Part shown: positions 16,913 through 26,145 of the stretch, in pieces
Position numbering within the stretch: the stretch's first letter is position 1
Layout: each line of letters begins with the position of its first letter
DNA from: Microbacterium sp. cf046
Lineage (GTDB): Bacteria; Actinomycetota; Actinomycetes; Actinomycetales; Microbacteriaceae
Direction: 5' to 3'
Length of the DNA stretch: 64,000 nt
Assembly: GCF_900114345.1 (NCBI RefSeq)
Contig: NZ_FOZJ01000003.1
Span: forward strand, 682,001 to 746,000
The notes under the pieces: generated by a model
Database searches by the model: none
What the model saw: the letters and a program-made list of their open reading frames with translations, nothing else
Told to the model about the DNA's origin: nothing
Translations under genes and position numbers: made by a program

Positions 16913-18382
16913 TCAGTTGACCGCCGAAGTGAGGCGTGCCAGGCCGTCGAAGAACGTCGACTTTAAGGGCTCCTTGCGCCATTGCTCGAGAGTGAGCTCT
17001 CGACCTGCGTCGCGGTAGCCCTGCTCGACCTCCCGCATCGCGGCGACGAACGTCCTTCCATGCACGAGCAGTGACGACTCGGCGTTGAGGCTGAACGAGC
17101 GGATGTCCATGTTGCTCGACCCGATGAACGCGATGTCTTCGTCGATGGACATGTGCTTGGCGTGCAGGATGTAGGGCGCCGGGTACATGAAGATCCGCAC
17201 ACCGGCCTCGAGCAGATCGCTGTAGTACGAGCGCTGGGCGTGGTACACCAGCCCCTGGTCGCCGATCTCCGAGACGAACAGCTGCACCTCGAGGCCGCGC
17301 TGGCACGCGGTGGTGATCGCGTAGACCATCGCCTCATCGGGGACGAAGTAGGGGCTGGTGATGATGACCTTGTCGGTCGCGCCGTAGATGAGCGAGAGGA
17401 ACATGCGCAGGTTGTTCTCGGTCGGGTAGGCCGGACCGCTCGGCACGACCTGGCAGACCAGCGCGTCCGGCGACGTGCTGCGGGTCAGCTCGTCCGCGGG
17501 CACGTGCTCGCTCTCGAGGAACTCGCCCGTCTCGATCATCCAGTCGGAGAGGAAGACGGCGTTGACGGAGGCCACGACCGGGCCGGTGAGCCTCGTCATG
17601 AGCTCCTGCCATTGCAGTCCGCGCTTGATGTTCTTCGGCGAGTCGTACGTCCGGGCGATCAGGTTCTGCGAGCCCATGAAGCCCACCCGGCCGTCGACGA
17701 CGACGAGCTTGCGGTGGTTGCGGAGGTCGGGACGCTGATACTTGCCCTTGAAGGGCTGGACGGGCAGCATCCATGACCATTTCACGCCGATGCGATCCAG
17801 TTCCGCGAAGGTCTCCTTGCTCCCGGGGATCTTTGCGGAGGGCAGGTGGTCGGCCAGGAGCCGGACGGTGACGCCGCGAGACACCGCGCGCTCCATGGCG
17901 GAGAAGAACCCGCGGGTCGTGTCATCCCACGCCACGATGAAGAACTCGACGTGGACGAACGTGGTGGCGGTGTCGATCTCGGCGGCCATCGCGTCGATCG
18001 AGCCCTGGTAGTCGCCGAAGAGGGTGGCGCTGTTGCCGCCGACCGCGGGCAGGGCCGTGAGAGCGAGGTTCTGATCGACGACCCGCTGGAACCAGAGCGG
18101 CCAGGTCGCCGCCTCCGCCGGCTCGTTGCGGCCGGCGACCCGCTCGGTGATCAGCGCATTGATCTCCTGCTGGGCATCACGGCGCTTCTTCGGCAGCCGG
18201 AAGCTTCCGATCAGCAGGAACAGCAGGATGCCAACGTACGGTATGAGGAAGATCGCCAGCAGCCAGGCCATGGCGGCCGTGGGCTTGCGCCGCCTGGGGA
18301 TGATGATGAGCGCCGCGATCTTGATCCCGAGGTCGACCAGGAACGCGATGAGCCAGACGAGGTTCGTTGCAGAGGTGTCCAT
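16913..18382 (-). CDS. cls: Cardiolipin synthase (phospholipase D superfamily)
   Basis: 489 residues. Two N-terminal transmembrane helices (about 7-60) are followed by two HKD motifs: NHRKLVVVDGRVGFMGSQN near residue 222 and LHAKHMSIDEDIAFIGSSNMD near residue 405. The enzyme condenses two phosphatidylglycerols into cardiolipin and glycerol at the membrane. Length and architecture match the bacterial ClsA group. It converges with the sulfatase (18-base gap) with no obvious terminator. Its start region is next to the DUF2510 gene on the other strand. Confidence 0.93.
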   Translation of the reverse strand: MDTSATNLVWLIAFLVDLGIKIAALIIIPRRRKPTAAMAWLLAIFLIPYVGILLFLLIGSFRLPKKRRDAQQEINALITERVAGRNEPAEAATWPLWFQRVVDQNLALTALPAVGGNSATLFGDYQGSIDAMAAEIDTATTFVHVEFFIVAWDDTTRGFFSAMERAVSRGVTVRLLADHLPSAKIPGSKETFAELDRIGVKWSWMLPVQPFKGKYQRPDLRNHRKLVVVDGRVGFMGSQNLIARTYDSPKNIKRGLQWQELMTRLTGPVVASVNAVFLSDWMIETGEFLESEHVPADELTRSTSPDALVCQVVPSGPAYPTENNLRMFLSLIYGATDKVIITSPYFVPDEAMVYAITTACQRGLEVQLFVSEIGDQGLVYHAQRSYYSDLLEAGVRIFMYPAPYILHAKHMSIDEDIAFIGSSNMDIRSFSLNAESSLLVHGRTFVAAMREVEQGYRDAGRELTLEQWRKEPLKSTFFDGLARLTSAVN

Positions 18383-18513
18383 TTGGGCGTCACGCTATCG
18401 GCTCCGGGGAGCGCAGACGTCATCCCATGAGGACGAAACCGCGACGTGCGGCTCGGATAGGCTCGGTCTGCGACCGGAGACCACGATGGCTACGGCGTGA
18501 GAGGGACGAGCGC

Positions 18514-19482
18514 ATGGCTACGACACCGCCCGGCTGGTACGACGACGGACGCGGCGCGCTGCGCTGGTGGGACGGCGCGCAGTGGACCGAGCACGTGCAG
18601 ACGCCCGATCCCGAGCCCGAGGTCGATCAGCCGGTCATCGCCGAGGAGCCTGCGGCCGGAGAGCCTGCAGCGGCGGAGACCGCGCCCGTGGCACCGGCCG
18701 CCGTGGATCTCACAGCCGAAGGCCCCGCCACCGCCGCCGAGCCTGCCGAGCCCGCCGAACCCGCCGAGACGATGGACACCCTCCTCGCTCCGGCCGTCGA
18801 CCCGGCGCCGACCGCGGAGGCAGCCCCCTATGCCGCCCCGACGCTGGATGCCGGCACCCCTTACCCCGGGGCGGCGCCCGGCGCACCCGCCGACGGATAT
18901 GCCCCGTCTGTTCCGCCCGGATACCCCGGTGGCTTCCCGGGCGGGTCCGCGCCTTCGGGTGCCTTCATCTCCGCGACAGAGCCGAAGAAGTCGAAGCTGT
19001 GGATCCTGTGGGTCGTGCTCGGTGTCGTCATGCTCGGTCTCGTGATCCTCGCGGCGGTGCTGATCCCGGTCTTCATCGGCATGTTCAGCACCGGTGCGAG
19101 CAGCGGAAGCACGGGCGATGAGCAGGCGGCTGTCGCCGCGGTCGAGCTGTACGACGACGCGTGGGGCACGGCGGACTGCGACAAGTTCCAGCAGTCGACG
19201 ACCGAGGCGTTCCGCGAAGTGCTGCAGCTGACCGACTGCGCGTCGTTCACCGCCGCTTCGCAGGGGTTCATCGACTCGGTCGAGGGGTACGAGCTGACGG
19301 TCACGTCGGTCACGACGGATGACGACGTCATCACGGTCGTGACCTCCGAGACGTACACGAGCATGTTCGACGAGGACGGCAATCCGACCGAAGAGCCCGT
19401 CCCGTACGACGATCACTACGCGTACGTCGTGGTGCCCTCCGACGGCGGCTGGGCCATCGACGGCGCCGACAACGCACCCTGA
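18514..19482 (+). CDS. DUF2510 membrane protein with NTF2-like C-terminus
   Basis: 322 residues. A DUF2510 module opens the protein (PPGWYDDGRGALRWWDGAQWTEHV). It is followed by an Ala/Pro/Glu-rich linker (about 35-145), a transmembrane helix (about 162-190, KLWILWVVLGVVMLGLVILAA), and an extracellular domain of ~125 residues. That domain has two cysteines (CDKF.., LTDCASF) and a DUF4878/NTF2-like look. DUF2510 proteins are actinobacterial envelope proteins of unknown job. ATG 18514 has a GAGGGA Shine-Dalgarno; longer in-frame extensions lack one. It converges with hemA. Confidence 0.8.
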   Translation: MATTPPGWYDDGRGALRWWDGAQWTEHVQTPDPEPEVDQPVIAEEPAAGEPAAAETAPVAPAAVDLTAEGPATAAEPAEPAEPAETMDTLLAPAVDPAPTAEAAPYAAPTLDAGTPYPGAAPGAPADGYAPSVPPGYPGGFPGGSAPSGAFISATEPKKSKLWILWVVLGVVMLGLVILAAVLIPVFIGMFSTGASSGSTGDEQAAVAAVELYDDAWGTADCDKFQQSTTEAFREVLQLTDCASFTAASQGFIDSVEGYELTVTSVTTDDDVITVVTSETYTSMFDEDGNPTEEPVPYDDHYAYVVVPSDGGWAIDGADNAP

Positions 19483-19489
19483 GTCGGGA

Positions 19490-20770
19490 TCAGGCGCTGC
19501 CCGCTTCGGCGGCGCCTGACTCCCCGACCGCGGGACGCAGCGGAGTGACGGTGCCTGCCTCCGGAGCGGGATCGATGCCGAACACGGCGGCGAGGCCCGC
19601 TTCGAAGTGACCGACGCGGCCGCCTGCGGCGAGATCACGGGCGCGCTGCGTCGGATCGTGCAGGAGGGCGCCGGCGAAGTGGCGCAGTGCCTCGGTGACG
19701 GCGGCCGCCTGCTCGGGCGGGACCGACTTCGACGCGAGTCGAGTCAACTCGCTGTCCAGTGCGTCGAAGACGTGCCGTCGCAGGGCGACGATCGCGGGTG
19801 CCGCGACCTGCTCGGCGGCGAACGCGCCGGCGGCCGAGGAGACCAGCTCTCGCGCCGTGGCGTCGGGCGCCAGCATCGGCAGGCGCGCATGCGTCGCGAT
19901 CAGCTCGAGGTCCATGAGCTCGACCCCCGGCAGCCTGCCGACCGCGGGATCCACGTTGCGGGGGAGTCCCAGATCGATGATCGTGCGGCGTGAGTCGTCG
20001 GCGATGTCGTCCACGCCCACCGAGTAGGTGTTCGTGCAGGTGATGACGACTTCGGCCTTGGCGACTGCCTCCCTCAGATCGTTCTCCGCGCGCACGCCGT
20101 ACCGATCGGAGAACTGCCCGGCCCGACCCGTGAGCGAATAGACCGCGAGCTCCGAGACCCCCAGCGTGCGCAGGGCTGCGACCGTGGTCGCCGCGTAGTT
20201 TCCGGTGCCCACGATGAGGGCGCGCGTCTGGCGCCAGTCGGTGACGCGGGTGCCCGCGAGCTGGAGGGCGAACTGCACGAGCGACCTGCCCTGCTTGCCG
20301 ATCGCCGTCGCCGCCCGCACGTCGCGCGAGACCTTCGCCGCGCGCTGGAATGCCGTGTCGAGCTCGGGCGTCGTGGATCCGGTCTCGCGGGCGGCCTCGT
20401 AGGCGCGCCGTACCTGACCCGCGATCTCCTCTTCGCCGACCGCGATCGACTCGAGCCCCGACGTCACAGCGAAGAGATGGTGCAGCGCAGGCGCGCCGGC
20501 CAGCACCTCCGCGCGACCTCGAAGCGTGTCGTTCGGGAGCCGGGCAGCGCCGGCGAGGGTGCGCAGAGTGGCCTCGGCGATGCTCGTGTCGGCGCCCGGG
20601 GGCACGTCCAGGTAGGCCTCGACGCGGTTGCAGGTCGCGACGAGAACGGCCCCGTGCGCGCGTCGGTCGTCCAGAAGTGCGGTCGGCGAACTCGCGGTCA
20701 CAGCCTCGGAGAGGCGACCGAGAAGGTCGAAATCCGCTGTCCGATGAGACACGGAGACGCAGAGCAGCAC
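19490..20770 (-). CDS. hemA: Glutamyl-tRNA reductase
   Basis: 426 residues. It carries out the first committed step of C5 heme synthesis, glutamyl-tRNA to glutamate-1-semialdehyde with NADPH. The catalytic cysteine lies in VATCNRVEAYLDV. The SHRTADFDLLGRL start, the GEEEIAGQVRRAYE segment and the NADPH domain (ALIVGTGNYAATTVAALR) are all typical. The C-terminal dimerisation helix ends with a short Ala/Glu-rich tail. GTG 20770 begins VLLCVSVSHRTADF as in the family and follows a TACCAT box by 6 bases (leaderless). It is divergent from hemE, so the two halves of the heme locus share a 105-bp control region. Confidence 0.95.
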   Translation of the reverse strand: MLLCVSVSHRTADFDLLGRLSEAVTASSPTALLDDRRAHGAVLVATCNRVEAYLDVPPGADTSIAEATLRTLAGAARLPNDTLRGRAEVLAGAPALHHLFAVTSGLESIAVGEEEIAGQVRRAYEAARETGSTTPELDTAFQRAAKVSRDVRAATAIGKQGRSLVQFALQLAGTRVTDWRQTRALIVGTGNYAATTVAALRTLGVSELAVYSLTGRAGQFSDRYGVRAENDLREAVAKAEVVITCTNTYSVGVDDIADDSRRTIIDLGLPRNVDPAVGRLPGVELMDLELIATHARLPMLAPDATARELVSSAAGAFAAEQVAAPAIVALRRHVFDALDSELTRLASKSVPPEQAAAVTEALRHFAGALLHDPTQRARDLAAGGRVGHFEAGLAAVFGIDPAPEAGTVTPLRPAVGESGAAEAGSA

Positions 20771-20875
20771 TGTTCCATGGTACGGAACTGTCGCCGCACC
20801 CGGCGTCGGAGCGAAACACGGCGGCACGGAGGATGCCGAACCGTACGCCCCGCGAGCAGTGGGAGGATGGTCTAT
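20771..20875. promoter_or_regulatory. Divergent hemA/hemE promoter region
   Basis: On the minus strand TACCAT (20782-20777) lies 6 bases before the hemA GTG. On the plus strand GGGAGGA (20861-20867) is a good Shine-Dalgarno 8 bases before the hemE ATG. The GAGGAT inside it (20863-20868) could instead be a -10 box 7 bases before the ATG. No clear operator palindrome was found. Confidence 0.45.
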
Positions 20876-21952
20876 ATGTCTTCTCCCGTGTCGCACCCGC
20901 TCGGTGACGGTCGGACCACCTCCTCGGCGCTGATCACCGCGCTGCGCGGTCGGCGTCCCGAGCGCACCCCGGTCTGGTTCATGCGCCAGGCTGGGCGCAG
21001 CCTTCCCGAATACCGCTCCCTCCGCGTCGGCACCGCGATGCTCGACGCGTGCCTGAACCCGGAGCTTTCGAGCGAGATCACCCTGCAGCCCGTGCGGCGA
21101 CACGGTGTCGACGCGGCCGTGTTCTTCAGCGACATCGTGATCCCGCTGCGTCTGGCCGGCGTCCCCGTCGAGATCGTCGCAGGGCGGGGCCCGGTGCTGG
21201 ACTCGCCGATCAGAACCGCGTCCGACATCCTCCGCCTGCGACCCATCGATCCCGATGCGCTCGCACCCATCAGGGAGGGCGTCGCGCGGACGGTCGCCGA
21301 GCTGGGCGGCACGCCGCTCATCGGTTTCGCCGGTGCGCCGTTCACGCTGGCCTCCTATCTGGTCGAGGGCGGTCCGTCCAAGGATCAGCTGCGTGCGCGC
21401 AGCCTCATGGTCTCTGACCCGCAGGCATGGGCGCAGCTGCTGAACTGGTGCGCCGACGTGTCGGGCGCGTTCCTTCGAGCCCAGGTCGAAGCGGGCGCGA
21501 GCGCTGTGCAGCTGTTCGACTCGTGGGTCGGCTCGCTGTCGCGCCATGACTATCAGCGCCGGGTCGCTCCGCACTCGCGCCGCACGCTGTCGGCGCTGCG
21601 AGGCCTCGACGTTCCGATCATCCACTTCGGGGTCGGCAGCGGCGAGGTGCTCGACCTGATGGCGGGCATCGGGGCCGATGCCGTCGGCGTCGATTGGCGA
21701 ACCCCGCTCGACGAGGCGTCGCGCCGGCTCGGCGGCGACGTGGTGGTGCAGGGCAACATCGATCCGGCGTGGCTGACGGCACCGTGGGAGAAGCTCGAGG
21801 CCCATGTGCTGGACGTGCTCGAGCGGGGCATGGCCGCGCCCGCGCATGTCGTCAACCTCGGTCACGGCGTCCCGCCCGACACCGATCCCGACGTGCTCAC
21901 ACGCATCGTCACCCTCGTCCACGAAGCGTCGGTCGGCGCCGTCGCCGTCTGA
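20876..21952 (+). CDS. hemE: Uroporphyrinogen decarboxylase
   Basis: 358 residues. It decarboxylates uroporphyrinogen III to coproporphyrinogen III in the cytoplasm. Both family signatures are present: PVWFMRQAGRSLPEYR near the N-terminus and IGFAGAPFTLASYLVEGG at about residue 150. The active-site aspartate is expected in AAVFFSDIVIPL. ATG 20876 has a GGGAGGA Shine-Dalgarno, and an earlier in-frame ATG at 20867 is part of that site. It heads a seven-gene heme run in which most junctions overlap by 4 bases or nearly touch. Confidence 0.96.
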   Translation: MSSPVSHPLGDGRTTSSALITALRGRRPERTPVWFMRQAGRSLPEYRSLRVGTAMLDACLNPELSSEITLQPVRRHGVDAAVFFSDIVIPLRLAGVPVEIVAGRGPVLDSPIRTASDILRLRPIDPDALAPIREGVARTVAELGGTPLIGFAGAPFTLASYLVEGGPSKDQLRARSLMVSDPQAWAQLLNWCADVSGAFLRAQVEAGASAVQLFDSWVGSLSRHDYQRRVAPHSRRTLSALRGLDVPIIHFGVGSGEVLDLMAGIGADAVGVDWRTPLDEASRRLGGDVVVQGNIDPAWLTAPWEKLEAHVLDVLERGMAAPAHVVNLGHGVPPDTDPDVLTRIVTLVHEASVGAVAV

Positions 21953-21953
21953 C

Positions 21954-23309
21954 ATGTCGCAGCATCCGACGATGCCCGCATCGCAGCCGAGACCCTCGTC
22001 GCCCTCCGCGGCGCCGGGCCGGGTGGTCGTGGTCGGCGCGGGCGCGGCGGGCCTGGTCGTCGCGCGCGATCTCGCCCGCGCCGGCGTCGCGGTCACCCTC
22101 GTCGAAGCGTCGGATCACGTCGGCGGCCAGCTGGCCACGATCCGCCTCGCCGGGCTCGACATCGACGCCGCGGCCGAATCGTTCGCGACTCGCGGGGGCA
22201 CCGTCGCGGCGCTCGCGACCGAACTCGGCCTCGCCGCAGACCTCGTTCTCCCACGGGACTCGCCCGCCTGGCTGATCGCCGCTCGCGGTGCCGCTCACCC
22301 GTTGCCCGCCGCCAGCGTGCTCGGCATCCCGGGGGATCCCCGCGCCCACGATGTCGCCGCCGCGATCGGCCTGCGTGGAGCGTGGCGAGCGCGGCTCGAT
22401 TCGATCGTCCCGCTGCGCCGACCCGAGGCGTATGGGAATCTCGGCGACCTCGTGCGGCGCCGCATGGGAGCCCGTGTGCTGGACGGACTGGTCGCCCCTG
22501 TCGTCCGCGGGGTCTATTCGACATCGCCGGACGAGCTCCTGCTGGAACTCGCCTCACCAGGGCTGCCCGACGCCCTGCGCTCGAGCTGGTCGCTCGGGGC
22601 GGCGGTCGAGCGACTGCGCGCGGCGAGCCCCGCCGGATCTCAGGTCGCGGGGCTGCGCGGCGGCGTGCACCGGCTCGCGGGGGAGCTCGAGCGCGATGCG
22701 AGGGCGGCGGGTGCGCAGATCCGGCTCGGCACCCGCGTCGCGAGCACCGACCGCGACGGCGTGCTGCTCGATACCGGCGAGCGGATCGACGGGCACGTCG
22801 TGTTGGGGGCGGCCGAGGCGGCCGGCGCAGCTCGCACCCGCGACATCACCGTGGCCATCGCCGTGGTAGATGCCGCCGGGCTGGACGATGCGCCGCGCGG
22901 GACCGGCGCCCTCGTGGCGGAGGGCGCCACGGGCATCACGGCTCGCGCGTTCACCCACTCGACTGCCAAGTGGCAGTGGCTCGCGGACCAGCTGCCTCCC
23001 GGAAGGCACGTGGTCCGGCTCTCCTACGATGAGATGCCGGACGACCCCGAGCGGACGGTGATCGCAGACCTCGGCGCGGTCACAGGTGCGCGGATCGACC
23101 GGGTCATCGACCTGGACGTCCGGACCTGGACCCGCACGCTGCAGGCGCACCCTGCGGCCGTGGGCCAGGATGCCGTCGGCGAGGCCTCCTCGACCACCGG
23201 ACTTGCATCGATCGTCGCGGCCGCGAGAGAGACGGCGCGCACGATCGCAGCACGGATCAGCACCGAAGCGACAGGCGCCCACTCGGGCGACCCGGAAGGA
23301 TCACGATGA
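21954..23309 (+). CDS. cgoX: Coproporphyrinogen III oxidase (HemY-type, CgoX)
   Basis: 451 residues. FAD-binding GxGxxG is seen as VVVVGAGAAGLVVARDLARAGVAVTLVEAS (about residue 23). The GLRGGVHRLAGELERDARAAGAQIRLGTRV segment is typical of HemY oxidases. In actinobacteria with ChdC this enzyme oxidises coproporphyrinogen III to coproporphyrin III, so CgoX is the better name than protoporphyrinogen oxidase. The ATG follows the hemE stop by one base without its own Shine-Dalgarno, indicating translational coupling. Its stop overlaps the next start (ATGA). Confidence 0.92.
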   Translation: MSQHPTMPASQPRPSSPSAAPGRVVVVGAGAAGLVVARDLARAGVAVTLVEASDHVGGQLATIRLAGLDIDAAAESFATRGGTVAALATELGLAADLVLPRDSPAWLIAARGAAHPLPAASVLGIPGDPRAHDVAAAIGLRGAWRARLDSIVPLRRPEAYGNLGDLVRRRMGARVLDGLVAPVVRGVYSTSPDELLLELASPGLPDALRSSWSLGAAVERLRAASPAGSQVAGLRGGVHRLAGELERDARAAGAQIRLGTRVASTDRDGVLLDTGERIDGHVVLGAAEAAGAARTRDITVAIAVVDAAGLDDAPRGTGALVAEGATGITARAFTHSTAKWQWLADQLPPGRHVVRLSYDEMPDDPERTVIADLGAVTGARIDRVIDLDVRTWTRTLQAHPAAVGQDAVGEASSTTGLASIVAAARETARTIAARISTEATGAHSGDPEGSR

Positions 23310-23977
23310 CGAACGAGACGAACGAGACCGTCGGATACGCGCTCTGGGCGGTCTTCGCGCGCCCCGAGACCACGACCGCGACGACGGATGCCGCATCCCT
23401 GCCGGCGGCGATCGGCGAGCTCGCTTCGACCGGAGTCACCCTGCGCGGGATCTACGATGTGTCCGGCCTGCGTGCCGACGCCGACGTCATGCTGTGGCTG
23501 ACCGGCGATGACGCGCAGCGGCTGCAGGCCGCGCTGCGCGCCCTGCGCCGCACAAGCCCGCTGGCCTCACTGACGCCCCGGTGGAACGCGCTCGGAGTGC
23601 ACCGTGACGCCGAGTTCACGCGGGACCACGCGCCATCGTTCATGCGGGGGCTCCCGCCGAAGCAGTGGGTCACGGTGTACCCGTTCGTGCGGAGCCTCGA
23701 CTGGTACATCCTCCCCGAGGACGAGCGCCGCGGCATGCTGGGCGAGCACGGCCGGATGGGCCGCGAGTTCCCGCAGGTGCAGCCCAACACGGTCGCCGCG
23801 TTCGCGCTCGGCGACTACGAATGGATCCTCGCCCTCGAGGCCGACGACCCGATCGACCTGGTCGACCTGATGCGCCACCTCCGCGCGACCGAGGCGCGCC
23901 GGCACGTGCGCGAGGAGGTCCCGTTCTTCACCGGGCGACTGATCGCACCCGACGAGCTGGCCGAGGTGCTTTCGTGA
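23306..23977 (+). CDS. chdC: Coproheme decarboxylase (HemQ/ChdC)
   Basis: 223 residues, chlorite-dismutase fold. It makes the last step of the coproporphyrin pathway, two oxidative decarboxylations turning coproheme into heme b with peroxide. The expected catalytic tyrosine is in SLDWYILPEDER, and the proximal heme histidine is in MLGEHGRMGREF. The active-site arginine of true chlorite dismutases is not needed here. It overlaps cgoX and cpfC by 4 bases each. Its presence shows that this organism uses the Gram-positive route to heme. Confidence 0.93.
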   Translation: MTNETNETVGYALWAVFARPETTTATTDAASLPAAIGELASTGVTLRGIYDVSGLRADADVMLWLTGDDAQRLQAALRALRRTSPLASLTPRWNALGVHRDAEFTRDHAPSFMRGLPPKQWVTVYPFVRSLDWYILPEDERRGMLGEHGRMGREFPQVQPNTVAAFALGDYEWILALEADDPIDLVDLMRHLRATEARRHVREEVPFFTGRLIAPDELAEVLS

Positions 23978-25164
23978 GCGAGCGCGCGACCGACGGCGCA
24001 GTGGTCCTCGCGGCCAGCCCGGCTGCCGCATCCGGTCTCCCGCACGTCCTCGCCGCGACCGCGTACGACGGCATCCTGCTCGCGGGGTTCGGAGGTCCGG
24101 AGGGCCAGGACGACGTGATCCCCTTCCTGCGCAATGTCACGCGCGGTCGCGGCATCCCCGACGAGCGCCTCGAAGAGGTCGCCCACCACTATCGCCACTT
24201 CGGCGGGATCAGCCCGATCAATGCGCAGAACCGCGCCCTCAAGGCGGCGATCGAGGTCGAGCTCGCCGCCCGCGGGATCGACCTGCCGGTGTACTGGGGC
24301 AACCGCAACTGGGCGCCGTTCCTCGAGGACGCGGTGCAGGATGCCGCCGCGGCCGGCGACAGCACGCTCCTGGCGATCGCGACCAGCGCGTACAGCTCGT
24401 ACTCCAGCTGCCGCCAGTATCGCGAGGACTTCGCGCGCGTGCTGGACGCGACGGGCCTGGAGAGCACGGTGACGATCGACAAGGTGCGTCAGTTCTTCGA
24501 CCACCCCGGATTCGTGCACGCGTTCACCGAAGGTGTGACCGCGGCCGTGCGCGACCTCGTCGCGGACGGCATCGCGCCGGGCCGCATCCGCGTGCTGTTC
24601 TCGACGCACAGCATCCCGACATCCGACGCGCAGCGTTCCGGACCCCGGGACCGTGATTTCGGGCCGGGCGGCGCATACGCCGCGCAGCACGAAGCGGTCG
24701 CAGGGGTCATCATGGCCGAGGTGGCCCGAGCGGTGCCCGAGGCGGCGGTGACGGAGTGGGAGCTCGTCTACCAGTCCCGCTCCGGCCCGCCGACGCAGCC
24801 GTGGCTCGAGCCCGACGTGTGCGACGTGATCGGCGAACTGCCCGCCCGGGGCGTCGATGCAGTCGTGATCGTGCCGCTGGGCTTCGTGAGCGACCACATG
24901 GAAGTGCTCTGGGATCTCGACACCGAGGCGATGGAAGCCGCTGAGAAGGCTGGCATCCGAGCGGTGCGCACCCCGACGCCGGGCATCGATCCGGCGTTCG
25001 TGCGAGGGCTGGTCGACCTGGTCGTCGAGCGCCGGGACGCGACCGCGGTCGAGGAGCGCCCGCATCTGACCGAGCTCGGCCCGTGGTTCGATGTGTGTCG
25101 TCCCGCGTGCTGCGAGAACGTCCGTGCGGGGTTCAGGCCCGCCGTGTCGGGGCTCGCGCCGTGA
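23974..25164 (+). CDS. cpfC: Coproporphyrin III ferrochelatase
   Basis: 396 residues from the GTG that overlaps the chdC stop. It inserts iron into coproporphyrin III. Family motifs are seen in YDGILLAGFGGPEGQDDVIPFL, YWGNRNWAPF and LFSTHSIPTSD (catalytic histidine); WELVYQSRSGPPTQPWLEPDV is also typical. The C-terminal tail carries C375, C379 and C380 (CRPACC). Together with C146 (YSSCRQYRED) these sit where actinobacterial ferrochelatases bind a [2Fe-2S] cluster. The first ~25 residues are an extra Ala-rich extension. GTG at the next gene overlaps its stop. Confidence 0.94.
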   Translation: MSERATDGAVVLAASPAAASGLPHVLAATAYDGILLAGFGGPEGQDDVIPFLRNVTRGRGIPDERLEEVAHHYRHFGGISPINAQNRALKAAIEVELAARGIDLPVYWGNRNWAPFLEDAVQDAAAAGDSTLLAIATSAYSSYSSCRQYREDFARVLDATGLESTVTIDKVRQFFDHPGFVHAFTEGVTAAVRDLVADGIAPGRIRVLFSTHSIPTSDAQRSGPRDRDFGPGGAYAAQHEAVAGVIMAEVARAVPEAAVTEWELVYQSRSGPPTQPWLEPDVCDVIGELPARGVDAVVIVPLGFVSDHMEVLWDLDTEAMEAAEKAGIRAVRTPTPGIDPAFVRGLVDLVVERRDATAVEERPHLTELGPWFDVCRPACCENVRAGFRPAVSGLAP

Positions 25165-26108
25165 CGGCCCTGTTCAAGCCGGGCGCTCCGATCCGCGTCG
25201 GGACGCGCGCGAGTGCGCTCGCGGTGGCGCAGACCTCGGCGATCGCCGCGCAGCTCGGCTCGCACGAGCTGGTGACGATCACCTCCGAGGGCGATCGCTC
25301 GTCGGCTCCGCTCGCCTCCATGGGCGGCACCGGGGTGTTCGTATCGGCACTGCGGGACGCGCTGCTCGCAGGCACGGTCGATGTGATCGTGCATTCGTTC
25401 AAAGATCTGCCGACCGCGCCGGCAGACGGCATCCGGCTGGCCGCGGTCCCGATCCGCGCCGACGCGCGCGACGCGCTCGCCACGCGTGACGGTGTGACCC
25501 TGTCCCGGCTGCCGAAGGGCGCACGGGTCGCCACCGGCTCGCCGCGTCGCCGGGCGCAGCTGCTCGCCGTGCGAGCGGATCTCGACGTCGTCGGCATCCG
25601 CGGCAACGTCGACACGCGGCTGGGGCGCCTGTACGACCCGGATGACGACCGGCGGGTCGACGGGCTCGTTCTGGCGGCGGCGGGGCTCGAGCGCCTCGGC
25701 CGTCTTGGTGACGCATCCGAGCTTTTCGATCTCACCGAATGGCCCACGGCCCCCGCGCAGGGCGCGCTCGCTCTGGAGATCCGGGCGGATGCCGGGGCAG
25801 CGCTCGTCGATCGCGTCGGCGCCGTCGACCATGACCTCACACGGCTCGCAGCGACAGCCGAGCGCGGCGTGCTGGTGCGGCTGGAAGCCGGCTGCTCGGC
25901 GCCGATCGCCGCCCACGCGACTGTCGGCGACGGCGTGCTGACGCTGAGCGCCACCGTCTACGCGCCCGACGGCAGCAGCCGATTGACGATCGCCGACACG
26001 GGCGGTGCCGACTCCGACCGATCGGCCCTCGATCTCGCCGACCGGGTGGCGCAGGCGCTGCTCGAGGGCGGCGCGGCCGAACTCGCACCGCTGCATGGCG
26101 GGCGCTGA
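25161..26108 (+). CDS. hemC: Hydroxymethylbilane synthase (porphobilinogen deaminase)
   Basis: 315 residues. It polymerises four porphobilinogens into hydroxymethylbilane. Motifs seen: IRVGTRASALAVAQT at the start, HSFKDLPTAP, ATGSPRRRAQLLAVRADLDVVGIRGNVDTRLGRL, and the dipyrromethane-cofactor cysteine in LEAGCSAPIAAHA. The GTG overlaps the cpfC stop. The next gene is hemB, so hemD (uroporphyrinogen III synthase), which acts right after HemC and is often found at this spot, is absent from the run. Confidence 0.95.
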   Translation: MTALFKPGAPIRVGTRASALAVAQTSAIAAQLGSHELVTITSEGDRSSAPLASMGGTGVFVSALRDALLAGTVDVIVHSFKDLPTAPADGIRLAAVPIRADARDALATRDGVTLSRLPKGARVATGSPRRRAQLLAVRADLDVVGIRGNVDTRLGRLYDPDDDRRVDGLVLAAAGLERLGRLGDASELFDLTEWPTAPAQGALALEIRADAGAALVDRVGAVDHDLTRLAATAERGVLVRLEAGCSAPIAAHATVGDGVLTLSATVYAPDGSSRLTIADTGGADSDRSALDLADRVAQALLEGGAAELAPLHGGR

Positions 26109-26145
26109 GGCAGTGGTGCACGATGAGGCCAGGAAGGTTGCATCC

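Noticed and set aside
20771..22096. Upstream extension of the hemA frame across hemE
   Set aside because: The GTG at 20770 gives the exact family N-terminus and follows a -10 box; the extension is antisense to hemE.
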